From positions 83,578 through 147,577 of the forward strand of contig JBBHKE010002393.1 in assembly GCA_037447655.1 (NCBI GenBank): 64,000 bases of DNA. Direction: 5' to 3'. The notes below the pieces were generated by a model that was not told the DNA's origin, searched no databases, and saw only the letters and a list, made by a program, of their open reading frames with translations. Source of the DNA: Zygnema cylindricum (lineage: Eukaryota > Streptophyta > Zygnematophyceae > Zygnematales > Zygnemataceae). The position numbers were made by a program, and so were the translations under genes. Of this stretch, positions 12,006 through 22,569 are shown piece by piece (within the stretch, counting starts at the first letter, position 1; each line of letters begins with the position of its first letter).

Positions 12006-12682
12006 ATGTCAACCAGGGAAAAGAGCATCCAAGCTCTAGCTGCATGAGGAAACCGATGGGGGAAGGATCCGAAGAAACGGTACAAAGGAGAAAGAGATCA
12101 ATCTAGAGGACCGAGGCCCCCAAAGGGTCTTTGTCAATTTTGCAAAAAGTCGGGACATTTCATAGCGGATTATGTCAAGCAATTGGAGCAGAGGCTCCAA
12201 AACAACTGTAAAAGGGGTTCTTCCGGAGGGAATAAGAAGGCACATGTGGTCACAAAAGTGAAAGGAGAGACCAAAGACAAGTCCTCTGAGGAGTAGGATG
12301 TAGAGCCTCTTCTTGACGAGAGTCTGGAGGAGAAGGAGATCCCTCGAAAAGAGAAGTGTGCTTTCGGAGCAATTCGGGAAGCTCCACAAGAAGGATGGAT
12401 CATCGACTTTGGTGCATCCATGCATATGTGTCGTGATAAGTACCTCTTTACTAAGCTAAGAAATTTCCTACTGTTATGAGAGATTATGGGGATGAGAGAG
12501 TGGTTTCTAAAGATCTAGTGGTGTCGGTAGACCTGGAAGTCCTAGTGGAGGGTAAGACTTTTATACTCACCTTCTCAGATGTACTCTACATTACTCAGCT
12601 GAGTAAAAATCTTGTCTCTACATCTGTGTTAGATGACAAAGAGTTTGATACCTTCACTAGAAAGGGAGTCTTTACAGCTTAG
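12006..12682 (+). pseudogene. Copia gag-protease fragment (family E-like)
   Basis: Truncated at both ends. Begins in the Gag tail (AAGCTCTAGCTGCA), passes a CCHC knuckle region (TTTGTCAATTTTGCAAAAAG), an acidic stretch with an in-frame stop, and the protease segment, where the D-S-G-A active site reads D-F-G-A. It ends in TFTRKGVFTA. It is closer to the family E copy at 49.95-50.6 kb than to family A at 24.34-25.0 kb. There is no LTR at either side; at 12683 it abuts family B sequence directly. Confidence 0.8.
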
Positions 12683-12779
12683 TCTTTTATGATTGGTCAT
12701 TTTCAACCAAGCATTTTTTCAAACACGAGAAGATTAGGGACCATTATATAGGAATTTCAAAACCTCGTATATTTTCCTT

Positions 12780-13471
12780 TACTAATACACCAGCAGAAAA
12801 AACTACAAAAGAGTTGGCAATAGCTAGATGGAAACAAAACGATGAGGATGCGCACGCTCGCCTAATGATGTCACTTACTACCGAGCGCACTCGTCTCATT
12901 TGTGGCGCCTCCTCTCCCGTCGAGGCTTTGAGTCATTTTCAAGCAGCTTACATTCAAAACTGATGGGCCGCTCACCGAATTCAAAAACGAGCGTTTTTTA
13001 ACTCTATGAAAAAGCCGACGCAATCCATGCAAGATTGGATTAGCACAGTCAAATTGTCTGCCGGAAAGTGCACCATGATATGCGTGCATCTTTGCGACGA
13101 GGACCTCTCCTCTACCCTTTTGGGAGGACTCCTTGAAACCTTTTCCTCTTTCATTTCTGGGTTTGACAATCTAGACCAATCCTTTCCCTTTCACTCCCTT
13201 TGTACAAAACTTTTGCATAAAGAGACAAAACTTCTCTGATTTTGTGCTCCAAATCTCTCTCATGCAAATGCTTTTATCGCTGAAAATCAAAAAACTAATT
13301 GGACGGGGGTGCAGCATTTGTTTTGCGCTTATTGCAAAACAAAAGGACATGTCCTTGAAGAATGCCAAAAATTGAAGAGGCGGAAAGCAACCGAGGTTTC
13401 CAATCCCCCTAAAAATGGAGGGAATGTCAACGTTGCCCATGCCACCCCACCAGTTCTTCCCACCCCCCCAC
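12780..13471 (+). pseudogene. Family B gag fragment
   Basis: Reads ELAIARWKQNDEDAHARL and MKKPTQSMQDWISTVKLSAG, typical of the copia Gag (UBN2-type) helical region. It is followed by a single zinc knuckle CAYCKTKGHVLEEC near 13325 and a Pro-rich linker. In-frame stops at 12961 and 13238 break it. It is cut at 13471 by the solo LTR of family C. Confidence 0.75.
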
Positions 13472-14683
13472 TGAAACTCTGAGACCTCCATTGGCCCTCA
13501 GAGTATGCTGATCCAAAAGAAGCTAATCTAGATAGTGCCAACTCCAAGTTAATATAAACCCAAATGACTGACCCCTTGACAATCACAATCCCAATATAGA
13601 TTCACACCTGTGAAATAACACTTTCTGTGTGCTCAGTTCCACCACAGAATGCAAAGTTACAATATGAGATTTGGACACATTCACCCACTTTGACTTTCCC
13701 TTATAAATGCAGCCACCCTGGCAGACAAAAACTCTGACCGACTTCACCCTTGTGTAGCCTGGACTCCCCTGAGTCCGCAGCAAAAAGAATCACTGAAAAT
13801 GGTCAAGTAAATTGATAGTTATGGCTGGCCAAAGTTTGCCATTTATATAGAGTGCTCTCTGGGACAGGCAGCTGCCTACCCAAAATTTTCTAAGTCCTAT
13901 TCCCTCTCTAAAACTCTATCTACTGAAGTACAGCACAAATCAAATTACTGTGTCACACAAAAAAGTACAGGTGCCGGTGTACTTTATGTACGACCATTGT
14001 ACGACATTGCCAAAATGTCGACACGTGTCAAATCAGGATTAGTTCCTGTAATCTCTTGAATTCCCGTGGTCTAATGTTATCACGCCACGTGTCATCTGAC
14101 GTGGCAAAGACCGTAAAACGCCAAAAATGTCTTTTCCGTGATTGCTGCACCTATCGTGGCCGTCCGATCAAAACCGGCTATAATGCTAGCAGCTGAAATT
14201 CGACGCGCGGTATTTGTTTCGCTATCGAAACAAATGCGGGGTATTTGTTTCGCTATTGAAACAAATGCGCGGTATCCGTTCTGTCTACATACCGTACTTC
14301 GTACTAAATCAAACTGTATCTATGTACTAAGTATCTATTAGCCGTTAAACGGATTAATCTACATATAACGATTTATATATTTATCAAATCCCATATATCG
14401 TAATATCTGTCAAAGACTTAACGGCTAGAGATTACGGCTAATTCAGATTTGACGGACGGTAGGTACCAGGTTCAATCCCTGGGTTCGTCAACTAACTTTT
14501 GGTAAGTCTACCTAATTCACCCCTTGTCTTCTCTAGAGAGCCTAGGCAGCCATGGCTCAAGCTCCGTATCCAGCCTTCAGTGACTACAACAAGTGTGGGG
14601 GCTTGGATAGGGGAGTTAGAGGCAGACCGCCTCAGCTCTTTTTTTATCCTAATACAGACCTAGAAAATATTCAAATATCAACA
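13472..14683 (-). mobile_element. Solo LTR, family C (1212 bp)
   Basis: A single LTR on the minus strand (TGTTG... to ...TTTCA on its own strand), flanked by a perfect 5-bp duplication CCCAC (13467-13471 and 14684-14688). No internal region is present, so this is the product of recombination between two LTRs. It is clearly older than the C1 LTRs, with many substitutions throughout. Confidence 0.9.
14449..14491 (+). other. tRNA-like T-arm/acceptor hairpin in solo LTR C
   Basis: TTGACGGAC (14449-14457) pairs along all nine bases, one G-U, with GTTCGTCAA (14483-14491). Inside lies an 8-nt linker GGTAGGTA, then CCAGG-TTCAATC-CCTGG, a perfect 5-bp stem closing a 7-nt loop of tRNA T-loop type. GGTTCAATCCC also fits a Pol III B box. 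It lies on the strand opposite to the element. Equivalents occur in all related LTR families here. Confidence 0.65.
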
Positions 14684-14696
14684 CCCACTCCCTTTG

Positions 14697-15890
14697 TGAA
14701 ACCCTGAGAACTCCATTGGCCCTCAGAGTATGCAGATCCAAAAGAAGCTAATCTAGATAGTGCCGACTCCAAGTTAATATAAACCCAAGTGACTGACCCC
14801 TTGACAGTCAGAACCCCAATATAGATTCACCCTTGTGAAATAACACTTTCTGTGTGCTCAGTTCCACCACAGAATGCAAAGTTAGAATATGAGATTTGGA
14901 CACATTCACCCACTTTGACTTTCCCTTAGAAATACAGCCACCCTGGCAGACAAAAACTCTGACCGACTACACCCCTGTGTAGCCTAGACTCCCCTGAGTC
15001 CGCAGCAAAAAGAATCACTGAAAATGGTCAAGTAAATTGATAGTTATGGCTGGCCAAAGTTTGCCATTTATACAGGGTGCTCTCTGGGAGAGGCAGCTGC
15101 CTACCCAAAATTTATCTAAGTCCTATTCCCTCTCTAAAACTCTATCTACTGAAGTACGGCACCAATCAAATTACTGTATCGTACATAAAAGTACAGGTGC
15201 CGGTGTACTTTATGTACGGCCATTGTACGACATGGCAAAAATGTCGACACGTGTCATATCCGGATTTGTTCCCGTAATCTCCGGAGTTGCCGCAATCCAA
15301 TGTAGTGTTACCACGTGTCACTTAATGTGGCGGTGATCGCAAACCGCCAAAATCGTACGCCGCGATCTCCGCATCCTTCGCGGCCGTCCGATCAAATTTG
15401 GATTTCAATCGTGGCCGTCATAAATACCTGCGCGGTATTCTTTCCGGCGTCAAACAAACCGCGCGGTATTTATTTCGTAATCGTACCGTACGTCGTACTT
15501 TCCACAACTGTTTCTATGCAGTATCCATATAGTTCTAGTTAAATGAATTATTCTTATAGTAACTATTTAAATAAATATCATACCTCCTAATATCTAATAC
15601 AATTAAGACTATCTGGATAAGACTACCGGCTATTGTCGGTTTGACAAGTGGCAGGTACCAGGATCAAATCCTGGACCTGGCGAAACTATCTTTTACAGAA
15701 AATCCCCTATAAAACAACTGTCTGTCTCCCTCTAGACAGCACAGGCAGCCATGGCTAACTCCTCCTTCAGTCTTCAGTGACTGCGACAAGTGTGGGGACT
15801 TGAGGAGGAGTTAGAGGCAGGCTGTCAATATCTACTATTTTGCTTTTTATTTTGCAATCTCTAGACCTAGAAAATACTTGAATTCCAACA
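14697..15890 (-). repeat. 3' LTR of C1
   Basis: Near identical to 17872-19065. It contains a perfect 12-bp inverted repeat, CTAACTCCTCCT (15755-15766) with AGGAGGAGTTAG (15803-15814), whose loop holds the family-wide motif ACTTGTCGCAGTCACTGAAG (read on the minus strand). A tRNA-like T-arm CCAGG-ATCAAAT-CCTGG lies near 15657-15673. Confidence 0.92.
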
Positions 15891-15908
15891 CTCCCCTTAT
15901 TTTCTAGT

Positions 15909-17891
15909 CTATTTTTCTTTCAACTCCCACAAACAAGTAAACAAACATCCCCTCCCCTTTTTCCTTTTCTTTTTCCTCTTTCCTTTTCCTTTCATAAAAC
16001 TTAAGTATTTAACACAGTGCATTAAATGAACTGAAATGATAATTATATCACACATTTTATTTAACATCCCATTTTTCTTAAATTCAAGCAAAGATTTTAT
16101 CCACTTCATCACTCTTTCATCCACACACAAACCGATTTCCCTCTTGCGATCCAAATAGCCAGCCCCATTTCCAATCTGCAACATACACCTAGATGCTAAC
16201 CCTTTTACAGGCACATCTTCGTCACACCGAGTAGTGATGTCAAATCCATCCACCCCCAAATATTCCCAAAAACCACTAGTCCCCACTAAGTTCCTCATAA
16301 GATCTATATCTTTCGTACTCATATTTTTATCCATGATAATTACCCCATTTTCTGAACTCCCCTCACTCTCTCCCATGGAATTCTTTCCACTATTACTTTC
16401 TAATTTAGTTCCCAATAAATATTTCTTCTCCCCTAAACCTTTAATCAAATATTTCTCTTCTCCCCTATCCTTTAAAACCTCTTCGAGTTTCACTTCTCCC
16501 CTTTCCTCGGAATCCGTTGAAGTCTCCCTTTCCGACCAGTTTTCTGTTTCCCTATTGTGTATAAAATTATCCTCATTAATTTTATCTTTCCCGTTTTCAC
16601 TTATGGATCCTAGATCTGACTTTCTCATTTCTAAATCATATACTCTACACTCCTTGACATCCTCAAGTATTTCCTCTCTCTTTACTTCCCTTATACCTCC
16701 AAAAGCACACTGTTGCCTTCGTCCTATTTCTGTGTACTTTTCTCTCTTCCCCATTCTACCGATGTGAAGAAGCTCCAATTTTTCTTCATCCTCTTTCTCC
16801 TCTTCCTCTTCGTCCTCCTCATCCACATTCCAACTTCTAAGTTTTTCCAAACAAGGGCATTCCTCCATATAATGACCCGGTTCCCTACAAAAGAAGCAAA
16901 CCCCTTTTTTCAAAGCTCCCGTGCCTTTTCCTCTCCCTCTCTTTCCACCAAAGTTCCGATAAGGTTTACCTTTGTCTTTCTTTCTCTCATCACGCTTCCG
17001 CTCGTCACCACCGTTCTTCTCATCACGCTTCCGCTCGTCACCGCCGTTCCTCTCATCACGATTCCGCCAATCACCACCAGCTGAAAATGCATTGACCCTG
17101 TCCTTTCCCCTACGAAGCTCCAAAGTGCTTTCCCTCACAAGAATTATCCCCATGGTAAAGCTCCAAGTCCATGAGGAGCCATCCATTGCCTGCATACGAC
17201 AAATTATGTTTTCGTACTCATCTGGGAGTTTCATAATTAGTGTATTAATCTTACTCTCCTCAGATTCTACATATCCCGCACTAGTAAGCTCAACATATAA
17301 CGCAGCAATATCATTACAAAACTCTATCATGCTACCGCCTTTATAAACGTAGGCATCTATTTCTTGTTTTACTAATTGCTGCCTCTGAATAGTCTCACTC
17401 TTATAAATCTGAGTTAGTGCTTCCCATATCTCCGAAGACTTGGTTAGACTTAAAAGAGTGATAGCTATCGACTTAGACACATATCTAAGTATGAGATGTT
17501 TTGCTATAGTGTTTTTGTATTCCCATATTTTCCTGTCATTTTCTTCAGTTTTAATCCCTACATGTGGTACCATAGCTGAGAGCCTAGCTCCCCTCACCAT
17601 AGGTGTCCCTTTTTCCTTCTCCCCTATTTCCCCATCCACGGAAAGGTTTTTCCCTTCACCTTCCGTTGCATCTGAACTCCGGGTGATATTCTGGACAGTC
17701 TCAGATGATTCTCCGTAATAAGCTCCTCCAAAGCTAGGTGGCGGACATCTCACTTGTCCCGCAACAATTCCCCATAAGTGCTTCTCGAAAAGCAATCCCT
17801 CCATTGTAAACGCCCAATACGTGAAGCCTGTTCCATCAAACATAGGCACCCTAGATGGTGGGCCCATAACCTGAAACTCTGAGACCTCCAT
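15909..17891 (-). CDS. C1 Gag fused to remnants of IN, RT and RNase H (660 aa)
   Basis: The frame opens at an ATG inside the 5' LTR, 20 nt before its end, and runs through the primer site without a break. Residues 1-270 are copia Gag (helices around 125-235). Arg/Glu/Gly repeats (KNGGDERKRDE type) lie at about 278-305, one zinc knuckle CFFCREPGHYMEEC at 332-345 and an acidic run at 357-370. Short segments then line up in order with the pol of family A. RRQQCAFGGIRE (391-402) matches the stretch just before the protease site. CRVYDL (415-420) matches the integrase tail and GLGEKKYLLGTKLE (485-498) the end of RT. NGVIIMDKNMS (515-525) matches the RT/RNase H linker, and 531-620 is a diverged RNase H. 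The protease D-S-G, integrase D-D-E, RT YVDD and RNase H WSDAS sites are absent. The C-terminus is Lys/Arg-rich (634-647). The long open frame suggests it is translated and maintained. Confidence 0.85.
   Translation of the reverse strand: MEVSEFQVMGPPSRVPMFDGTGFTYWAFTMEGLLFEKHLWGIVAGQVRCPPPSFGGAYYGESSETVQNITRSSDATEGEGKNLSVDGEIGEKEKGTPMVRGARLSAMVPHVGIKTEENDRKIWEYKNTIAKHLILRYVSKSIAITLLSLTKSSEIWEALTQIYKSETIQRQQLVKQEIDAYVYKGGSMIEFCNDIAALYVELTSAGYVESEESKINTLIMKLPDEYENIICRMQAMDGSSWTWSFTMGIILVRESTLELRRGKDRVNAFSAGGDWRNRDERNGGDERKRDEKNGGDERKRDERKKDKGKPYRNFGGKRGRGKGTGALKKGVCFFCREPGHYMEECPCLEKLRSWNVDEEDEEEEEKEDEEKLELLHIGRMGKREKYTEIGRRQQCAFGGIREVKREEILEDVKECRVYDLEMRKSDLGSISENGKDKINEDNFIHNRETENWSERETSTDSEERGEVKLEEVLKDRGEEKYLIKGLGEKKYLLGTKLESNSGKNSMGESEGSSENGVIIMDKNMSTKDIDLMRNLVGTSGFWEYLGVDGFDITTRCDEDVPVKGLASRCMLQIGNGAGYLDRKREIGLCVDERVMKWIKSLLEFKKNGMLNKMCDIIIISVHLMHCVKYLSFMKGKGKRKKKRKKGRGCLFTCLWELKEK
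17859..17871 (-). promoter_or_regulatory. C1 primer-binding site for half tRNA-iMet
   Basis: GGTTATGGGCCCA directly follows the 5' LTR on the element strand. It complements 13 nt of the anticodon arm of initiator tRNA-Met (UGGGCCCAUAACC), not the tRNA 3' end. The same bases are Gag codons (V-M-G-P). Confidence 0.75.
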
Positions 17892-19065
17892 TGGCCCTCA
17901 GAGTATGCAGATCCAAAAGAAGCTAATCTAGATAGTGCCGACTCCAAGTTAATATAAACCCAAGTGACTGACCCCTTGACAGTCAGAACCCCAATATAGA
18001 TTCACCCCTGTGAAATAACACTTTCTGTGTGCTCAGTTCCACCACAGAATGCAAAGTTAGAATATGAGATTTGGACACATTCACCCACTTTGACTTTCCC
18101 TTAGAAATACAGCCACCCTGGCAGACAAAAACTCTGACCGACTACACCCCTGTGTAGCCTAGACTCCCCTGAGTCCGCAGCAAAAAGAATCACTGAAAAT
18201 GGTCAAGTAAATTGATAGTTATGGCTGGCCAAAGTTTGCCATTTATACAGGGTGCTCTCTGGGAGAGGCAGCTGCCTACCCAAAATTTATCTAAGTCCTA
18301 TTCCCTCTCTAAAACTCTATCTACTGAAGTACGGCACCAATCAAATTACTGTATCGTACATAAAAGTACAGGTGCCGGTGTACTTTATGTACGGCCATTG
18401 TACGACATGGCAAAAATGTCGACACGTGTCATATCCGGATTTGTTCCCGTAATCTCCGGAGTTGCCGCAATCCAATGTAGTGTTACCACGTGTCACTTAA
18501 TGTGGCGGTGATCGCAAACCGCCAAAATCGTACGCCGCGATCTCCGCATCCTTCGCGGCCGTCCGATCAAATTTGGATTTCAATCGTGGCCGTCATAAAT
18601 ACCTGCGCGGTATTCTTTCCGGCGTCAAACAAACCGCGCGGTATTTATTTCGTAATCGTACCGTACGTCGTACTTTCCACAACTGTTTCTATGCAGTATC
18701 CATATAGTTCTAGTTAAATGAATTATTCTTATAGTAACTATTTAAATAAATATCATACCTCCTAATATCTAATACAATTAAGACTATCTGGATAAGACTA
18801 CCGGCTATTGTCGGTTTGACAAGTGGCAGGTACCAGGATCAAATCCTGGACCTGGCGAAACTATCTTTTACAGAAAATCCCCTATAAAACAACTGTCTGT
18901 CTCCCTCTAGACAGCACAGGCAGCCATGGCTAACTCCTCCTTCAGTCTTCAGTGACTGCGACAAGTGTGGGGACTTGAGGAGGAGTTAGAGGCAGGCTGT
19001 CAATATCTACTATTTTGCTTTTTATTTTGCAATCTCTAGACCTAGAAAATACTTGAATTCCAACA
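17872..19065 (-). repeat. 5' LTR of C1
   Basis: Partner of 14697-15890. It carries the Gag start codon at 17889-17891. It has four GTAC motifs in 18366-18403, ACGTG G-boxes near 18422 and 18487, and a tRNA-like T-arm near 18832-18848 on the plus strand. Confidence 0.92.
18239..18266 (-). promoter_or_regulatory. TATA box and palindrome of the C1 5' LTR
   Basis: On the element strand a palindrome CTCTCCCAGAGAG (18254-18266) is followed by CTGTATAAATGG (18239-18250). The same pair, CTCTCCC..GGGAG then GGTATAAATTGG, occurs in family E (48957-48984). Transcription would start some 200-230 nt before the LTR end. Confidence 0.55.
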
Positions 19066-19070
19066 CTTTG

Positions 19071-21170
19071 CACCCTTCTTTCCCTCCAAATTTTCCTTAT
19101 CCTCACCATTATCCCCTTTCTCTATCCCTCCCACAATCTTCTAACGCCTCAACACACTATGTCTCTTCAAACTTCGTTAACCTCCCTTGGTCGACCGCTT
19201 TCTCCCCACATTTTCCCTCTAATTATCCCACTCCAGTAGATACCCCTTTTGTCCTCCCTCCCTCACCAAAATTTCGATATGGCAATGTTGTCCATCATAT
19301 CCCAAATTGTGTGACTCTGGATACTCAATTTCCAAAAGGGTACGCTTTTCTATCTCAAACCCCTATTGATTGGCTAATAGATAGTGGTGCTAGTGACCAC
19401 CTATCACCACGATCCGATTCGTTCACTCACCTTTCTCCTTTATCATCCCCTATGCAGATTCAATTAGGAGACGACCGCATTTTGTTGTCTACACATTCTG
19501 GCTACGTAAACGTCCCTACCGTGTCTATTCACATTCACAACGTACTCTTTGTTCGTAGTTTAGCTAGGAATCTATTTTTAGTCAAAGTCGCCACATTTGA
19601 TGGCTTAAAAGCTGAATTTAATAATGATAGAGTAACGTTTCTTGATAGAAAAGACAATAGTATTGTAGATTTTGGTGTAGCACGAGATTTTATGTACGTC
19701 CTACAATCTTATAGTACGCCAAAGATATTTGCTTTAAATGCTAGCGTCGAAATTTTTCCACTTTGGCATTTAAGATATGGTCATTTAAATAGCGAGAGTT
19801 TGCGTACTTTGCCGAATCTTGTATTCGGAATAAATTCGTTTTCTAAGAAATCTTTGGATTTTTGTCACGGTTGCATGCAAGGAAAATGCCACGTCACTCT
19901 TTTCCCACTAGCAGTACCGTCATCATTGAACCACTTGCACTTGTAAATACGGACGTGTGTGGTCCCATGCGCACGCGTAGCTATAGTGGATCCCTTTATT
20001 TTGTCACTTTCATTGACCATGCAACTCGTTTTTCACAGTTGTATCCAATCTGTCATAAATCTGACGCTTTTGCACGATTTAAAGAATTTAAGGCGTTGGC
20101 AAAAAAATTTCACAACAAACGATTCAAGGTCTTACGCACTAAAAACGGTGGCGAATTTTTGTCCAACCAATTTTTTGAATTTCTCATGCAACATAGAATC
20201 TCGCGTCATTTAACAACGCCTCGGACGCCACAACAAAACGACATTGCTGAAAGGTACATTTGAACATTACATGACATGTCACGCACTTTGCTGTACTTTT
20301 CCAATTTGCCTTATGAATTTTGGGTAGAGGCTGTTGTTTGCGTAAATTACTTACGCAATCTTTGTCCCACTAACGCTTTACCAAAATCTTCTCCCATGGA
20401 AGCGCTGTCATTTGTCAAACCAGATATACGCCATCTTCGAATCTTTGGATGTGAAGCGTGGTATAAAGACCTCCTCCAATTGTAAGCCAAATTGGTAGCC
20501 CGCGCATTTCGTGGCATTTTCGTTGGGTACGCTCCAAATTCCAAAGCGTACCACATCTGGAGTCATTCTCAAAATTGCATCATCTCCACCTGAGAAGAAA
20601 CCTTGTCTCGTATGCCCTTCCCTTCCCCTCTTCCCCCATTATTCGACTTTCTTTCCCTCACCCTCTATGACCCTTTTCCCCTAAAACTTCCCTTTTAATC
20701 TCTTCAGCCATCTAACCTCACCTACCTTACACCTTTCTACCCCTCTCATCCTAATCCTCGCATATTTTTTCCCTCATCATGTTCAAATCTCCCTCCTCCT
20801 CCATCTTCTCCTACCCCTTTTATTTTCTTGGCTGCTCCCATCACTCTTGCCTGCCAATCAGCTGCCCTTCCTCTTCATCCTGTCATAAATTCCGAAGATA
20901 CTACCTCTTCTCTCCCTTTTTTCCAAGATGATGATTTTTTGACAATCTTTCCCCCACAATGTTTTCCCACTCACCTCTCCGTGGGCCTTTTGCTCCTCTT
21001 GAGCCCTCACCTCCCGAGCCTGAACCTTCCCCTCTTCCTAAGCCCTCTTTTTTATCTCGGCGAAACCTTGGACGCCCTATAGTTCTCCCCTCTCGGCTAA
21101 TTACCTCTATAGGCCATGCCTCTCTTGCTTACCCTTACTCGGCTGGGGCCACTACCTCTCTTATTTCAGC
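19071..21170 (+). pseudogene. Family B Gag tail, protease, integrase
   Basis: Continues the Pro-rich linker, then the protease site WLIDSGASDHLS (about residues 109-120 of the first open stretch) and the integrase zinc segment (LWHLRYGHLNSESL... CHGCMQGKCH). After a frameshift near 19900 comes the integrase core. The first Asp lies in NTDVCGP, the second catalytic Asp is replaced (LRTKNGGEF where D is expected), and the Glu region is TPQQNDIAERY, followed by a stop. The integrase tail KPDIRHLRIFGCEAW follows. 20486-21170 is a Pro/Ser/Leu-rich linker typical before RT, with several stops. Not functional. Confidence 0.82.
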
Positions 21171-22569
21171 CCCTCTTTCTCAAAAATGCCCTAAAACGTC
21201 CTAATTCCTCCCTTTGGAAAATCGTTGCTGATGCTTTATTCAATGGCTTAATTTCCAACAAAACATGGAATCTTTTTCCCTTTTCCTTTGGAAGAAAGGC
21301 AATCGCCTCAAAATAGGTCTTCCGCGTAAAAAAAAAAACGGATGGATCTGTGGACAAATATAAAGCTCGCTAGGTGGCGAAGGGCTTTTCTCAAATTGAA
21401 AGTATAGATTTCACTAAAACCTTTACCCGAGTTGCACAGTTGACATCTATCCGCACTTTACTTGCTTTAGCTGTTATACATGATTTCGATGTTCATCAGA
21501 TGGATGTTAAGAATGCCATTTTAAATACGATCTTGTCCGAGGACATTTACTTACATTAGCGTGAGGGTTATATTTCCCTTGGATCTAAACATTTGGTTTG
21601 CCATCTCATTAAAACAATCTATGGATTAAAGATATCCCTCCGTGTATGGAACCATACCATAAATGCCATTATGAGGAAAGAAGGATTTACCCGAATTCAT
21701 GCCAATCTTAGCATTTACTCTCGTGGCTCTAACACCTCCTTGATCATTGTTGCCATCTTTGTCGATGATATGCTTCTTGTTGGTCCTTCCCTCTCTGAAA
21801 TCTCTACATCAAATCTCTCTTTCAAACCCATTTTGACATGGCCGATCTAGGTGAGCTCACGTATAATTTGGGCATTCAAATTTCTCGTTACCACTTAGCT
21901 CGCAGCCTCTCTCTCGGTAGACCTTTATCTTTGATCTTTTGGAACGCTTTGGCATGCGAAGTTGCTCCTCCCGTTCCACTCCTTTGGATGCCAATGCCCC
22001 TCTCCTCGGCCCTTCTTTCTCAAAGCTGCCCTAAAAAATCTTGATTCCTCCCTTTGGAAAATCGTCGCCGATGTTCAACTCAATGCCTTATTTTCCAACA
22101 AAACATAGAATCTTTTTCCCCTTCCCCTTGGAAAAAAGGCAATCGGCTCAAAATAGGTCTTCCGCGTAAAAAAAAAGCGGATGGATCCGTGGACAAATAC
22201 AAAGCTCGTTTGGTGGCGAAGGGCTTTTCCCAAATCGAAAGTACAGATTCACTGAAACCTCTGCTCCAGCTGCACGGTTGACATCTATCCGCACTTTACT
22301 TGCTTTAGCTGCTGAACATGATTTCGATGTTCATCAGATGGATGTTAAGAATGCCATTTTAAATAGGATCTTGTCGGAGGACATTTACTTACATTAGCGT
22401 GAGGGCTATATTTCCCTTGGAACTGAACATATGGTTTGCCATCTCCTTAAAACAATCTATGGATTAAAGCAATCCCCCCGTGTATGGAACCATACCATAT
22501 ATGCCATAATGAGGAAAGAAGGATTTACCCGATTCATGCCAATCTTAGCATTTACTCTTGTGGCTCTGA
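21171..22569 (+). pseudogene. Family B reverse transcriptase with an 840-bp tandem duplication
   Basis: RT segments are clear: DGSVDKYKAR, VAKGFSQIESIDF, IHDFDVHQMDVKNAIL and IVAIFVDDMLLVGPS (FVDD active site). Unit 1 is about 21171-22010. The sequence then restarts with the same linker and RT opening at about 22011 (period 840 bp), and the second unit is cut at 22569 by element A. The duplication is inside family B and predates the A insertion, because A interrupts the second unit. Confidence 0.8.

Larger units (their letters stand above)
14697..19065 (-). mobile_element. C1: young non-autonomous LTR element with a Gag-chimera ORF
   Basis: Complete 4369-bp element. LTRs of 1194 bp each (14697-15890 and 17872-19065) differ at only about three positions that I could find by eye. 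A perfect duplication CTTTG lies on both sides (14692-14696 and 19066-19070). The 1981-bp interior carries one minus-strand frame, 15909-17891, and no usable protease, integrase, RT or RNase H. It depends on an autonomous relative for every enzymatic step but can supply its own Gag. In layout it resembles the TR-GAG class of plant elements. It inserted into family B only 8 bp from the solo LTR of its own family. Confidence 0.9.

Noticed and set aside
12036-12425. Minus-strand frame of 129 codons
   Set aside because: Antisense to the copia Gag-protease fragment; similar shadows occur at 24350-24760 and 50063-50497.
16234-16767. Plus-strand frame of 177 codons opposite C1
   Set aside because: It is the complement of the C1 Gag-chimera frame. 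Its Ser/Phe/Leu-rich composition is what the reverse of a Glu/Lys-rich gene gives.
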